A DNA stretch of 64,000 bases from contig JAOTON010001937.1 of assembly GCA_034440635.1 (NCBI GenBank), forward strand, positions 620,001 to 684,000, written 5' to 3'. Below are positions 1 to 11,792 of the stretch, piece by piece. The notes under the pieces are model-generated. The model was given only the letters and a program-made list of their open reading frames with translations. It was not told where the DNA came from and did not search any database. The position numbers were made by a program, and so were the translations under genes. Every line of letters starts with the position of its first letter. Position 1 is the first letter of the stretch. Source of the stretch: Lepas anatifera. Its lineage: Eukaryota; Arthropoda; Thecostraca; Lepadidae.

Positions 1-200
1 AGAAATGCGTGTGCTCCGAACCATGTCATGACCGGACGGGTATCAAACAACTTCATTTCACGCAGCGAAATAATTTGACGTCTCCGAAGCCAGCGTTTTA
101 TTTCTGCCATTTATCACTATTGAGGCAAGACCAACTTGAAACACTGCAACCATCGTCAGCTGCTTCTGTAACCTGTGCAGTCATTCCTTCTAGTCACTAA

Positions 201-787
201 CTATAGCGATCCAACAACACGCTTGTGGAAAGAAGTGATCCTCTTGTAATGGTCATCCTCCACACGCAGGAGCCACTGAAGCTCTCTCTCCTTCCTTGTG
301 GCATGGGTGAAGTGCAATTTGATAGCGACGCCCCTCCCAATGGCATCATTGGTAACCCGTCGTTCTCTAATGAACTGCTGGTAAGGATGGAACCCTGCAT
401 CTTCCTCCCACTCAGTCACCGGCTAGTCGAGCCAGAGCTTCCGGTCAACTTCCAGCAACTGGAAAACGAGCCGAGAAAGCTAATTCACCAGGTGTGGCAG
501 TCTGGTGTCCTGTTCGATGACGGGTGCTACACAGTCTTCGCCCCCATCTGCCGCTACCGTGTCGTTGAGACTTCTCAGCAGTGTTTGGCGAAATCAGCTC
601 ACTCGTCGGCGCTGATTGACTGGGACGCCAGACTGAACACCACGGTCTCCGGCTTGAGGTAAGACATGTGGCGGCGCATCTTGTGCAGGGCCGCATCGAC
701 AACAACCTTGTGGAGGCCTCGTAAGTGCAGTAGATTGTGATTGAGATGGAGATCGTTGTGAGCAGCTTTCGCTGCCAGTGGAGCCAT
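201..787 (-). pseudogene. Unrecognised coding remnant in left palindrome arm
   Basis: The minus strand carries two protein-like blocks. One lies at 787-599 (starts MAPLAAKAAHNDLHLNHN, contains HMSYLKPETVVFSL). The other lies at 419-201 (starts MTEWEEDAGFHPYQQFI, contains IKLHFTHATRKERELQWLLR). Frameshifts or stops separate them. I do not recognise the family. The charged, non-repetitive composition looks like decayed mobile-element protein, and the opposite arm encodes the same blocks on the other strand. Confidence 0.35.
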
Positions 788-992
788 GAGCCAGGCCGGA
801 ACATACAGCTGGCTGATGAATAGGCAGATTCTACGTCTCTTCCAAACTGTAATCCAGCTGACTGGCGAAGAGCTTCATCTTGATGAAGTACATAACCTGT
901 CACAGTACCTCAGCTGGAGTAAAAACCCGAAGAAGCGAAGAAGCTGCGGAGGATCTGTCTATTCATCACATGATGTCCGTTTCAGCCTGGCC

Positions 993-1590
993 CGTGGCTC
1001 CACTGGCAGCGAAAGCTGCTCACAACGATCTCCATCTCAATCACAATCTACTGCACTTACGAGGCCTCCACAAGGTTGTTGTCGATGCAGCCCTGGACAA
1101 GATGCGCCGCCACATGTCCTACCTGAAGCCGGAGACGGTGGTGTTCTGTCTTGCGTCCTAGTCAGTCAGCGCCGACGAGTGAGCTGATTTCGCCAAACAC
1201 TGCTGAGAAGTCTCAACAACACGGTAGCGGCAGATGGGGGGCGAAGACTGTGTAGCACCCGTCATCGACCAGGACACCAGACTGCCAAACCTGGTGAATT
1301 AGCTTTCTCGGCTCGTTTTCCAGTTGCTGGAAGTTGACCGGAAGCTCTGGCTCGACTAGCCGGTGACTGAGTGGGAGGAAGATGCAGGGTTCCATCCTTA
1401 CCAGCAGTTCATTAGAGAACAACGGGTTACCAATGATGCCATTGGGAGGGGCGTCGCTATCAAACTGCACTTCACCCATGCCACAAGGAAAGAGAGAGAG
1501 AGAGCTTCAGTGGCTCCTGCGTGTGGAAGATGACCATTACAAGAGAATCACTTCTTTCGACAAGCATGTTTTTGGATCGCTATAGTTAGT
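993..1590 (+). pseudogene. Mirror copy of the remnant in right palindrome arm
   Basis: The plus strand encodes the same two blocks as the left arm: PLAAKAAHNDLHLNHNLLHL at about 997, and EWEEDAGFHPYQQF at about 1374. The two copies therefore read outward from the centre. Substitutions between arms include DKMRRH versus HKMRRH and REQRV versus RERRV. The function is unknown and the frame is broken. Confidence 0.35.
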
Positions 1591-1775
1591 GACTGTGGAA
1601 GGAATGACTGCACAGGTTACAGAAGCAGCTGACGATGGTTGCAGTGTTTCACGTTGATATTGCCTCAATAGCGATAAATGGCAGAAATAAAATGCAGGCT
1701 TCGGAGACGTTAAATTATTTCGCTGCGTGAAATGGAGTGGTTTGGTACCGGTCATAACACACATGTTTCTAAGCA

Positions 1776-2187
1776 TAAGCATTTTTAACACCAGCCTTCA
1801 TCTACCTCCACACCCACTAACCTCGAGGGGCGGATGCATTGAGGGGAGGGGGTAATCTGGCCATACTCCCGCCCTAGAGCGCTCAAATTTTACTTAGGTT
1901 AACAACTTTTCTTCAAAAGCACATTTTTTCACGATTTTTTCCCTGGTTGCCCCCTCCCCGAATATTTTGCCGAGATCCACCTATTTTAATCGCCTGCCGC
2001 TACGTACAAACATGCACCTTCACAGCGGCGCCGTTACACAATACACATGCAGACGGCTGTCCCGGAGAGTGGTATGTGCGTTGTTCGCTATTTGCGTGCT
2101 CCATGCAGGGTTAAATAAGATTTCCATACCATGAATTACTATTAACCAGTAGCATTACCGGTGTTAGGGGAAAGTGATCTCAAATGA
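1776..2187. other. No gene seen
   Basis: Mixed-composition spacer between the palindrome and the first satellite. No reading frame, RNA gene or terminal repeat can be supported. From about 2166 the sequence resembles a diverged edge of the following satellite (GAACCATAGTGCAAGTTGAA). Confidence 0.6.
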
Positions 2188-3735
2188 ACCATAGTGCAAG
2201 TTGAACCACCTCCTCCCTCCCCCTTATCTCCAGTGAGGTAAGACGAGCCACGGCGCAGGTTGAACCACCCCTCCCTTATCTCCAGTGAGGTAAGGTGAAC
2301 CACGGCGCAGGTTGAACCACCCCTCCCTTATCTCCAGTAAGGTAAGGTGAACCACGGCGCAGGATGAGCCACCCCTCCCTTATCTCCAGTGAGGTAAGAT
2401 GAACCACGGCGCAGGTTGGACCACCCCTCCCTTATCTCCAGTGAGGTAAGGTGAACCACGGCGCAGGTTGAACCACCCCTCCCTCCCAGTGAGGTAAGGT
2501 GAACCACGGCGCAGGTTGGACCACCCCTTCCTTATCTCCAGTGAGGTAAGGTGAACCACGGCGCAGGTTGGACCACCCCTCCCTCATCTCCAGTGAGGTA
2601 AGGTGAACCACGGCGCAGGCTGAACCACCCCTCCCTCATCTCCAGTGAGGTAAGGTGAACCACGGCGCAGGCTGGACCACCCCTTCCTTATCTCCAGTGA
2701 GGTAAGGTGAACCACGGCGCAGGTTGGACCACCCCTCCCTCATCTCCAGTGAGGTAAGATGAACCACGGCGCAGGTTGAACCACCCCTCCCTCATCTCCA
2801 GTGAGGTAAGATGAACCACGGCGCAGGTTGAACCACCCCTCCCTCATCTCCAGTGAGGTAAGATGAACCACGGCGCAGGTTGAACCACCCCTCCCTCATC
2901 TCCAGTGAGGTAAGGTGAACCACGGCGCAGGTTGGACCACCCCTCCCTTATCTCCAGTGAGGTAAGGTGAACCACGGCGCAGGTTCAACCACCCCTCCCT
3001 CATCTCCAGTGAGGTAAGGTGAACCACGGCGCAGGTTGGACCACCCCTTCCTTATCTCCAGTGAGGTAAGGTGAACCACGGTGCAGGTTGAACCACCCCT
3101 CCCTCATCTCCAGTGAGGTAAGATGAACCACGGCGCAGGTTGAACCACCCCTCCCTCATCTCCAGTGAGGTAAGGTGAACCACGGCGCAGGTTGGACCAC
3201 CCCTTCCTTATCTCCAGTGAGGTAAGGTGAACCACGGCGCAGGTTGGACCACCCCTCCCTTATCTCCAGCGAGGTAAGGTGAACCACGGCGCAGGTTGGA
3301 CCACCCCTCCCTCATCTCCAGTGAGGTAAGATGAACCACGGCGCAGGTTGAACCACCCCTCCCTCATCTCCAGTGAGGTAAGATGAACCACGGCGCAGGT
3401 TGAACCACCCCTCCCTCATCTCCAGTGAGGTAAGGTGAACCACGGTGCAGGTTCGACCACCCCTCCCTTATCTCCAGTGAGGTAAGGTGAACCACGGCGC
3501 AGGTTCAACCACCCCTCCCTCATCTCCAGTGAGGTAAGGTGAACCACGGCGCAGGTTGGACCACCCCTTCCTTATCTCCAGTGAGGTAAGGTGAACCACG
3601 GCGCAGGTTGGACCACCCCTCCCTTATCTCCAGTGAGGTAAGGTGAACCACGGCGCAGGTTGGACCACCCCTCCTTTATCTCCAGTAAGGTAAGGTGAAC
3701 CACGGTTCAGGTTGAGCCTCCCCCTCCTTATCTCC
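2188..3735. repeat. 52-bp satellite array, ~29 units
   Basis: A near-perfect tandem array. Each unit contains GTGAGGTAAGGTGAACCAC, then GGCGCAGGTTGAACCACCCC, then a pyrimidine-rich CTCCCTYATCTCCA segment. Variation is limited to a few recurring positions: GGTGAA/GATGAA, TTGAACC/TTGGACC, and TTATCT/TCATCT. One unit near 2480 lacks the TTATCT block. Higher-order runs of the same variants suggest recent unequal exchange. Every unit contains GAG|GTAAGG, a good match to a 5' splice-site consensus on the plus strand. Confidence 0.95.
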
Positions 3736-3774
3736 AGTCCTATGACATTATGCTATGTGACCGTAGCAGCTGCC

Positions 3775-4078
3775 GGTCGAGAAGAGGCCACGGCCTGGGG
3801 GAGGGTCAATTCGATACCGGTCGAGAAGAGACCACGGCCTGGGGGAGGGTCAATTCGATACCGGTCGAGAAGAGGCCACGGCCTGAGGGGGGGGTCAATT
3901 CGATACCGGTCGAGAAGAGACCACGGCCTGGGGGAGGATAAATTCGATACCGGTCGAGAAGAGGCCACGGCCTGGGGGAGGGTCAATTCGATACCGGTCG
4001 AGAAAAGGCCACGGCCTGGGGGAGGGTCAATTCGATACCGGTCGAGAAGAGGCTACGGCCTGGGGGAGGGTCAATCCG
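3775..4078. repeat. 44-bp satellite array, ~7 units
   Basis: Tandem units of 44 bp (one of 46) containing GAAGAGGCCACGGCCTGGGG and GGTCAATTCGATACCGGTCG. It begins about 40 bp after the 52-bp array and is unrelated to it in sequence. The open frame across it (3712-4188) only reflects the repeat and is not proposed as a gene. Confidence 0.9.
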
Positions 4079-6810
4079 ACCCCTCCTCCCCACTCCTATC
4101 CATCTGGAAAATTAGAAATATAGAGAGACGCGGTAAGCTGCAAGGTATTGCTTGTGACCTGAACTCCCCGCTGGTTTATTATTTTTGACCCTGCACCAAT
4201 CAATGGCATTGGGACACATCTGACAGGAGCATGCTGAAGCCACGTTAAAAATATTCACACACGCTTTAGCACCAAAATTTTGTGACATAACATCACAATA
4301 GTGTTTCCGGACGTTCGAAATGTGTTACAGGTGCAATGTTATACCTAAAATATCAAAAAGTAAAACATGACCTGTGCATTCTGCAGCCCACTATAAGCTG
4401 GCGATGTTTGGCCTCTCCGAGTAGGCGGGCATTGGCAGTATCTGCAGAACAGCTGCTAACGCCCGCGAGTGTTTCCGTATATGAAAGCGGCTCAAACTTT
4501 TCTTGCATTTGGCGGGATGACATGTAAAAATCTTAAGGCTACAGTTTTGAAGCTAAAGCGACACGTTGGTGCTCATTGAAAACTGTTTGCATATTTTAAT
4601 GTTATAAATATTTGCATAAATAACATGATACATCTACTGTCTGTTATCTAGCTATTCTGTTATCTATGGCTGTAATTAAAAACAGGTTTTGAGTGGACGG
4701 ATAATCAAACTATTAGCAATAAACGTGAAAAACTGGCCTAAAATGTCATTTTTAGATATAAATGATTTTGCAGATCTTAGTTTTCGGACGCTTAGCTCTC
4801 AAACAAATTGAGGTGTAGCCACATTGTAGCAACCAGATACAAACTCTTCATGTTTGTTGCAAAATTCACTTTGAATTTCAAAAATACATTTTAAATGGTG
4901 CCAAACTGTTCAACAATGTCTATACAAAAGAGAACTAAAAGTCTCTTGGAAGTGAGAAAGGGGTCGTGGAACACTGATCCAACACAATCATTCACGCATT
5001 AAATCATTACCAATGGTGCACCAAAAGAGAGCTGACATTGTGAGTAAGTTGGTGATGTCTCTAGATTTGACATTTGCTTGTTTCTTAGAAATTATAGGAA
5101 AAGTGTTACTTTGTGTTTTGCCAGAGACAGGGCGTAACTAAATAAGGTGTTTGTAAAAAAGAAGCGAAAATTAGGACCGAAACTAAAAAAGTTAGAACAC
5201 CACTCTATTTCTATTTGAACTTAGAAAAGTCTAATGCTTTTCGATAGTCCCGGGAAGTCTTAACTTCTCTAATTTGTTCCAAGGTCAGTACTTATATAAG
5301 TCAATCATGCACTTCGGGTGGTTCAAAGTGCCAACGTTATATTTTCGGACCAGTGCGGTGTTGTTCAATCGTTTATTTGTTCTGAATATCAGTTATTACA
5401 TTATCAGTTCAGAGACTACGTGCTGCAAACACCAAAAACATTGCTTCAAATAGTCTCATCACGTGAATAAAAAATTATAAATGGTTGATACCACGATCAT
5501 CATCATCAAAATTGGGGGGTTCAGAGCGCGCCGATTGATACCACAATCGAGTATAACCGATATTCATTTGGATATCAAGAAAATGACAACAATCCTAATA
5601 TTCACTTTCAAAGAATTACAGAACCATGTCAATATTATTATCTTCAAATGCCGCTGACGTTTTTTTGTTTTTTAAGGTTTTTTCACTTTATTGAACACAT
5701 GGTTTTAGTCCCCGAAAGACAACACAAATCGCATAAATGCATAGTGACAGTACATCCCGCTATTTCTACACAATGCCATAGATCAGTTTATGAGGATTTA
5801 GACCCTGAAAGCATTCTCACCGTACGTACCACACCACAAGCTAATGATCACCTGCGTCAACACTCACTTAGCTTTGGTCCCTGAAAACTATCTCATCTAT
5901 AACCCCCCACTTGCCTGCATGCTGGCGCTGTTTACCGTGATTCTCTAAGATGTATTGTTTTGCTCCCTTATCAATTACCAGTTTGAAAAAACAATATATA
6001 GCTGGATAGGAACATTTTTCTTAGCTATCATGTATTTACCAGTAAGTAATACATGATTTATCAATTTTGAGTGGTGGAAACCTAACAACACCTGCTGAAC
6101 CGTAAGGTCTCTAAAGCCACGGTAGATTCCTGAAGTTCTCAGAAAATGCGTCACTTATTTCCAGAATTCCTGAATTTTTTATTATGATAATATTCCTGAA
6201 TTAGTTATGATCCCAATATTGGAAACAATGACCCATAATTGGAAATGCTCCTTCCAAAAAAATAAGCACCTTCCAAAGATGAAAACACATTTTACTCTTT
6301 TCATGCTGTAATGGTTTGGTGCTTGAACCTTGTCTGCCGCAAAACACAAAAGACAGGACAAGGGCATTTAGCATATTGGAAATAGTATACAAGCATACAA
6401 TTAGAATTTCCAGCTCCGTGTGACAGGAGGAGGCATACGTCGCTTTGAGTTTGTGACAGCCCGCATATATTTACATATATATCTTAATCAATTTATAAAA
6501 ATCTCTGCAGGGTCAAAATATGTCAAAGGAACAGTGCAGTCTCAGATTGTGACTGACTTTGACCTGAGAGACATGAATGGTTTCTTTGTGCAGCTCATGG
6601 AACCTCTAAGGCTCATGGTGGTGGAGTCACATTGTGCTGTACTCCAGGCGCGTAGCCTCTGAGTACAGCAAGGTGAGACGACCGCCTCTCCCCGTGGCTG
6701 AGCTTAAGCACTGTAAAGAGCTTCCCGCACGGCCTCCTGTCATTTTCTGATTTATGTTCCCCAAGTTGATTAAAAGAAGACGGACACCATCACAATGTTT
6801 GTTTCGGAAA
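4079..6810. other. AT-rich region without recognisable genes
   Basis: About 2.7 kb of AT-rich single-copy-looking sequence. Open frames here are short (up to 80 codons) and none looks like a known protein. A short near-duplication occurs around 5490-5560 (GATACCACGATC / GATACCACAATCGAG). Nothing else can be supported. Confidence 0.55.
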
Positions 6811-7570
6811 GTCTCAATAGCAAGCCTTAGGGCCCCAAGCGTTGGCCTGGCAGGGCCCCAAAAATTTTGAATTGGGGTCCCCAGATTCTTTCAGGACACG
6901 AGAGTTCATATCTTGGTCTCTGGAGCAGCCCCAAAAGTTTTTCCGGTGGCTTCCAGAGTTGGTCTGGAGGACCCTGAAGAGCTTTTCACGGGGGGGGCAG
7001 AGCTGGTCCCTGAGGGCCCCTAGAGTTGGTCTCGGCGGGCCCAAGAGTCTGACTTGGGGTATCCAAAAAATTTTCGGGGAGCCCAGGGCTGCTCTCGGAT
7101 GGCCTTCAAGAATTCGTCTCGGGGGGCCTCAGAGTTGATCTCCAAGGCCTTCGTGGGCTTGTCTCGGTGGCCCTTAGTGTTGGTCTCGAACCTGGCTGAA
7201 AATTGGTTTCGGGGTCCCTAGATGTGGTCCTTGGGTTCCCCAGAGCTGGTTTCGGGGGCCCAAGAATTGTTCTTGGGGCCCCCAGTGTTGATCTCGAGGA
7301 CCTTCAAGAGTTTGTCTTGAGGGAGGAGGGGGGGCATAGAGTTGGTGTCGGACCTGACTGAAAGTTGGTTCGGGGTCCCCATATTCGGTCGTTGGGGCCC
7401 CAATAATTGTTCTTGGGGCCCCCAGAGCTGGTCTCGGGGATCCCAAGACTCGTTCTCGGGTGACTCAAGAGTTTTTTCTGGGGGGGGGGGAGGTTTTCTC
7501 TCAAGGCGCCGGAGAATTTTTCTCAGATTGCCCGAATAATTCGTGTTGGGGCACTTCAGAGATGGTCCCG
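6811..7570. repeat. Degenerate GGGCCC-rich minisatellite block
   Basis: Loose ~35-40 bp units resembling GGGGCCCCCAGAGTTGGTCT followed by CGGGG. The divergence is too high for a clean period. The proline-rich open frames on both strands follow the repeat and are not genes. Related blocks occur at 16767-19430. Confidence 0.75.
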
Positions 7571-8026
7571 GGTCACAGGAAAACTAATAAAAAGGATACC
7601 ACGCTTTATTTAGCTAGATAGGCAAAGAAACAAGCAAGGTAGGTAAAAATAGCCAATAAAAGTCGCGTGAACCACACTGATTCACTCCACGATCTCATCA
7701 GCCACCGCTGACGTTCTTTTTTTCATCAGCGATCTTTGCACTTGGGGCCCCGTGCAGTGCCCCCGAGCCTATACCCACGCCCCTTCCCTTCCCCTTGAGC
7801 AAATAATGGATACGCCCTGCTATGCTCTGAGAATTGTGATTTGGCCTTTATTGATGAACCGGACCAAGATTTTCAGCGCTAGCATTTGTCCGTGAGGAAT
7901 ATGAGCTGCTGATTTAGAAAAAATATATTAAAAGTAAATTCCTGTGGGGCACGGTGTTGTGGTGCTTGTCGCAATAGCTTTCTATGGGGTCGCCCGGGTT
8001 TACGTCCGGTGGATTTCTTGAGCACG
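7571..8026. other. No gene seen
   Basis: Spacer between the minisatellite and the 3' end of the minus-strand LINE. No supported feature. Confidence 0.55.
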
Positions 8027-8188
8027 GAGAATCAGAATCAGAATCAGTTTATTCGCAATCATCTCCGATCATTCAAGGATTTTCATGGCTGCACGTCAAG
8101 CACATTAAAGGAGTAAATTACACAGGTTTAAAAGACAAAGATAGTTAAAACTTCCACGCATACCTACCACTCAAGCGAAAACCACAAA

Positions 8189-8851
8189 TCACAGTCCACT
8201 CTGCAAATAACTCCTTAAAGCGCGTTTGAAAGCTGTCTGGCTCGAGACATTGCGCATGTTAGACGGTAGTGCGTTATATTTGGTTGTGCCAACATTTCCC
8301 AGTCTCCTTTTACCCGCGCAAGTTCTCGCACGCGCAGGTCGAAGTTGGTGAACTTGTCTCGTGCCATGGTGGTGTTCGGCATACATAAACATATTTCGCA
8401 GGTCACTCGGTTGTTCAGTGACAAGTATATTTCGCACCAGACACAGCTGGTGATAATCAATAAGTTTTGACACATCAGGAAGTCCAAGTAGACGCACCTC
8501 ATGACTTATACGCTCAAATTTCCTTTTGCCAGTGATTACCCGTGCCGAAAAATGTATCCATTTTTGGATGCTGTAAAGCTGAGTGCAAGAAGTTCCGTAA
8601 ATTGATATGCAGTATCTAATTGATGTAATGACTAACGCGTTAATGATTTGTTTTAGAACCGAATGGGGAAAGACATGTTTCGCGTGGATCAGACCGATCA
8701 ACATTCCTGTACATTTCCTGACAATGTTGTCGATGTGAGTTTGGTAGGTCAAATGTCTGTTCATATACAGGCCTAGGTTCTTTACAGCCCGGTCTTCAGT
8801 GACAGTAATGTTTGCGACTCTAATGCTGACCGGGGGCAAATCCTTGAGCAT
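8189..8851 (-). pseudogene. LINE RT C-terminal (thumb/connection) region
   Basis: 220 residues continuing the RT domain in a shifted frame. It contains VKNLGLYMNRHLTYQTHID, the typical strand after the RT palm. ALVITSIRYCISIYG and FSARVITGKRKFERISH follow, as is common in CR1/Jockey-like elements. It overlaps the upstream RT frame at 8782-8851, which marks a frameshift. The reading ends at a stop before the 3' tail. Confidence 0.8.
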
Positions 8852-9849
8852 AGCTGGTGTTCCAAAAAAATTTTAGTTTTTGACGCATTCAATTTTGGAC
8901 CGTTTTGTGCAAACCAATCGAACAGCAATGAAAGTTCTTTCTCCAGGTCTCTAATCATGTCCAAGACATTGTGTTTTGAGCCAGATATCAGGATTTTGGT
9001 ATCATCGGCATATTGAACGATTTTGGTCTTTTCGGTATACAAATTTAGCTCTTTAGCGAAGATAGAGAAAAACAAACAAGATAACGATCCCCCCTGATAA
9101 ACCCCGTTAGTGTTTGGAAACAGAGCCGACATGGTTTGGGTACCATTTTTGGTAATTTTTACCTTCTGCTTGTGGCCATGGAGGTAATCGAGAAACCAAT
9201 GATTTTCTATGCCATACAGGTGTAATTTGTCGAGTAGTTTGTCGTACACGATTACATCAAAGCATTTTGAACAGTCCAATAGAACCAGAATCGTGATCAA
9301 GCATGTATCCATTGCACGATAGATGAGGTCAGTTACAACCGAGAGTGCAGTTTCTGTAGAATGATTTTTTCTATTGCCATGCTGAGCGTTAGAGTACAAA
9401 GAATGATCGTTGAAATAGGCATTCAATTTCGTATGCCCCACTCTTTCCGTAATTTTTGAAATTGCTAGTAACGTCGTCACCGGACGCCAGTTTGCCGGGT
9501 CAGTAGAATCACCGCCTTTTGGCAGAGGTACGACTATGCCGCACTTCCATGGCTGCGGGACAATTCCTGTAATGAGGCTCGAATTAATTATATCGCATAA
9601 AACGTGAAGGATTCCGTAAAAGAACTTCTGAAACATGGAGGTGCTAAAACCAGTGATGTCTACAGATGATGATGATTTCATGTTGCCAACAATGATACAC
9701 AAGTCGTTCGTTGAAATCGGTCTAACCTTAAAGCCACAAACAGGCACACGCGGCAATCTAATCAGCAGATGCTCTGTAGGCGACACGACAGTTGCTGCAG
9801 TATTTGGTCCAACGTTCACAAAATAGTTATTGATAACATCTAGCATCAC
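8782..9849 (-). pseudogene. LINE reverse transcriptase core
   Basis: 355-residue frame with RT landmarks in order: PWKCGIVVPLPKGGDSTDP then NWRPVTTL (fingers), ILVLLDCSKCFDVI (motif A, catalytic Asp kept), NGVYQGGSLSCLFFSIFAKE, and IVQYADDTKIL (catalytic YADD kept). Both active-site motifs are intact, but the frame enters by a shift near 9850 and leaves by one near 8800. It would copy element RNA at a nicked chromosomal target in a functional relative; this copy is inferred dead. Confidence 0.88.
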
Positions 9850-10420
9850 GTTGGGGGCACTGCTGGTAACCTTTTACCCCCAATAAGAAGCCTAACCACT
9901 TGAAACGTACGCCCTGGTCCTGCCTCTGCCAGGCGCCTTGGCAAGTGTTCACGTGTGTCCCGACGTATAGCGGCACGGCACAATCGGTTGAGCCGCTTGT
10001 ATTCGGCGCGCCCACCACGTCCTGAGCTCAGCGCTGCCCGGCGCCTGGCCAGTAGTGCCCGCGTTGTGCTGGTTACACGGGTAGTAGTTGGCGGGGGAGG
10101 TCGTGACGTTGTCAGTGGTGCCACGGTATCCAGAATCCGGTGAAAATCCGCGTAAAGGCTTCCCATTTAGAAGATGGTCCATGTGCTGCAAAAAATGGGT
10201 CGCAGGTAGCGTTGGATACAGTGATGTTAAAATCACTCTGGTTGACCCGTTCCAGCCTACGGATTTCTCTGGCAGGAGGACGGTGTTTGATTTTGGATCC
10301 ATGCTGCATCAGAATCCTGGTAAAATCATGCGGTCCTCCCTAATGGCAGCGTTGAACGTCGCTCCTCAAGACCGTCCCTGGTCTGTTTGTGATGACTACG
10401 TCTATGAGTGATCCCGCAGG
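9846..10420 (-). pseudogene. LINE linker between endonuclease and RT
   Basis: Two minus-strand frames cover this stretch: 10309-10112 (contains REIRRLERVNQSDFNITV) and 10166-9846 (contains LLARRRAALSSGRGGRAEYK and a basic RLNRLCRAAIRR run). This is the usual basic, poorly conserved region between LINE endonuclease and RT. It is assigned by position and composition rather than by motif. Confidence 0.55.
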
Positions 10421-10442
10421 TCGATATGTTGCAGTAGTCTGG

Positions 10443-11113
10443 TTACACACACAAACCGTAGGTCGTGATTATTTGACGCAGTTTGTGACTAGGCACATTT
10501 GCGGTGTTGGCCGACCTCAGCAAGCATGCATTTAGATCACTCGCGAGGATCAATGTAGCGCTTGGATATGAAGCCATCACAAACTGAATCTGTGATTCCA
10601 GATCTTCGAAATCGGCTTCGAGCTGAGTTGCAGTGTTGGTAGGGTCGCGATATGCTGATGCTATCACGAGGCGAATATGTTCTTGCATTCTTAAGAGACC
10701 CCAAATAATCTCGAAATTCGAGTCGGCAGATGTTCTAGTTGTTGGTCTCGATAGTAGTTCGAAATTAAGGCTGATCCGGGCAAGCAGAGCGACCCCTCCG
10801 TAACCTCTGGGCAGTCGGCTGTTTCGGGGACGGTCGCAGCGTGTAACACATAGCCGTCAATGTGACGAAGGCGGGCGGGTACATTTGGTGTAAGCCAGGT
10901 TTCATTCAGTGCAAGAGGGTCAAACTCGTGCAATTCAGGCAGATCGTGGTGAAGATCAGCCAACTTTGGTTTAATTGATTGAATGTTCAGGTGTCCAATC
11001 ATTAACTGTCCAGGTCGGGGTCCGCGTGTTCCTATCCACCTGACGCCGCCTCTGCGGCCGCGCGCCCGGGAACGCCTGCCCCTCCCCAGCCTCTGCCGCC
11101 AGCCGAGCTTCAA
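10443..11113 (-). pseudogene. LINE apurinic-like endonuclease, frameshifted
   Basis: The N-terminal part (11113-10691) contains GQLMIGHLNIQSIKPKLADL and DPLALNETWLTPNV, the LINE endonuclease pattern with the catalytic Asn and Glu of N-x-T/S and ETWL. The second part (10688-10443) contains LVIASAYRDPTN and LILASDLNACL, the later conserved strands with the SDLN motif. A frameshift at about 10690 separates them. In live LINEs this domain nicks target DNA to prime reverse transcription. Confidence 0.8.
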
Positions 11114-11330
11114 AATCAGTCAGGCCAAGCCTCGCACCACGTGACCGGCTGGCCGCGTGCGCTGTGCTTAGTCCGGCAGTCACGTGACCATGCCCCTGAG
11201 GGCATTCTGCGGCGGACCGGCCAGGTCTCGGCGCTGGGTAGGCGGCGCGGACGAACGCTTGAAGCATCACTAGCAGAACTAACTGGCGATGAAGATCCAA
11301 ATGCATCATGATGAAATTAATATTTCACAG

Positions 11331-11755
11331 TGAAAAGGCACGTTGGCTTGGAATAAGTCAAGAGTGTCACTGTATGTAAATGTCCTTAGACGGTAATGAG
11401 CCGAGTAACTGCTCACCGTGCTTCAAGATTGCAGCTGAGTCCAGTCCGTGATCAGGATCAATTTGAGCAAATGACTCGTGTTTTCACATTCACAGAATAA
11501 TCACATTCACCAACAAGCACGCCGGCCAGGAGAAGGCAAAGGGGAGGTCAGCTATTGGGGAGAGCACACTGGCGCGTCCGGCCACTGGTGCTGCGACCTG
11601 GGAACTTGTTTGTTTGTTTGTGGGTTGAGACACACAACCTCTGGGGTTCAGGTGTCTGTATCCTGAAAGCACCAAAAGGGGGATGGGGGTGGCCCGCTGT
11701 GGCCAGTCAATAGGGAGTCAACACGTCACATGATAGTTTGAACATTTTCAATCAC
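11331..11755. other. No gene seen
   Basis: Spacer between two minus-strand LINEs. It may include LINE untranslated sequence. No terminal repeat or frame is supportable. Confidence 0.5.
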
Positions 11756-11792
11756 TTCTTTAATTATCAGAAACTTAGTCAAACATAACATG

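Larger units (their letters stand above)
1..1775. repeat. Large imperfect foldback palindrome, two ~0.78-kb arms
   Basis: Positions 1-788 reappear as the reverse complement at about 993-1775, with a ~200-bp unique centre. The same peptide strings are encoded on opposite strands, for example EVQFDSDAPPNGIIGN on + in the left arm and on - in the right arm. The arms differ by scattered substitutions and small indels, including an extra GA-rich tract near 1495, so this is not an assembly mirror. The left arm reaches the window edge and may continue outside. It looks like a foldback element or an inverted duplication; the family is not recognised. Confidence 0.85.
8027..11330 (-). mobile_element. 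Non-LTR retrotransposon (CR1/Jockey-like), degraded
   Basis: Read on the minus strand, this is a LINE with the order endonuclease (11113-10443), linker (about 10400-9850), reverse transcriptase (9849-8782), C-terminal RT region (8851-8189) and 3' untranslated region. It ends in a short TTCTGA microsatellite tail at 8046-8027, typical of LINEs with simple-repeat tails. At least four frameshifts break the frame. The 5' boundary is uncertain; GC-rich sequence near 11000-11300 may be the N-terminal or ORF1 end. The clade is inferred from motif style only. Confidence 0.85.

Noticed and set aside
2188..3735. Regular 52-bp direct repeats suggested a CRISPR-like array
   Set aside because: Units are contiguous with no unique spacers, and the surrounding genome is eukaryotic.
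3712..4188. 158-codon frame
   Set aside because: Mostly the 44-bp satellite; no recognisable protein.
6811..7540. Proline/glycine-rich frames as collagen-like protein
   Set aside because: They arise from the GGGCCC minisatellite; no Gly-X-Y regularity and multiple competing frames.
9635..9826. Plus-strand frame in the RT region
   Set aside because: Antisense shadow of the minus-strand LINE reverse transcriptase.
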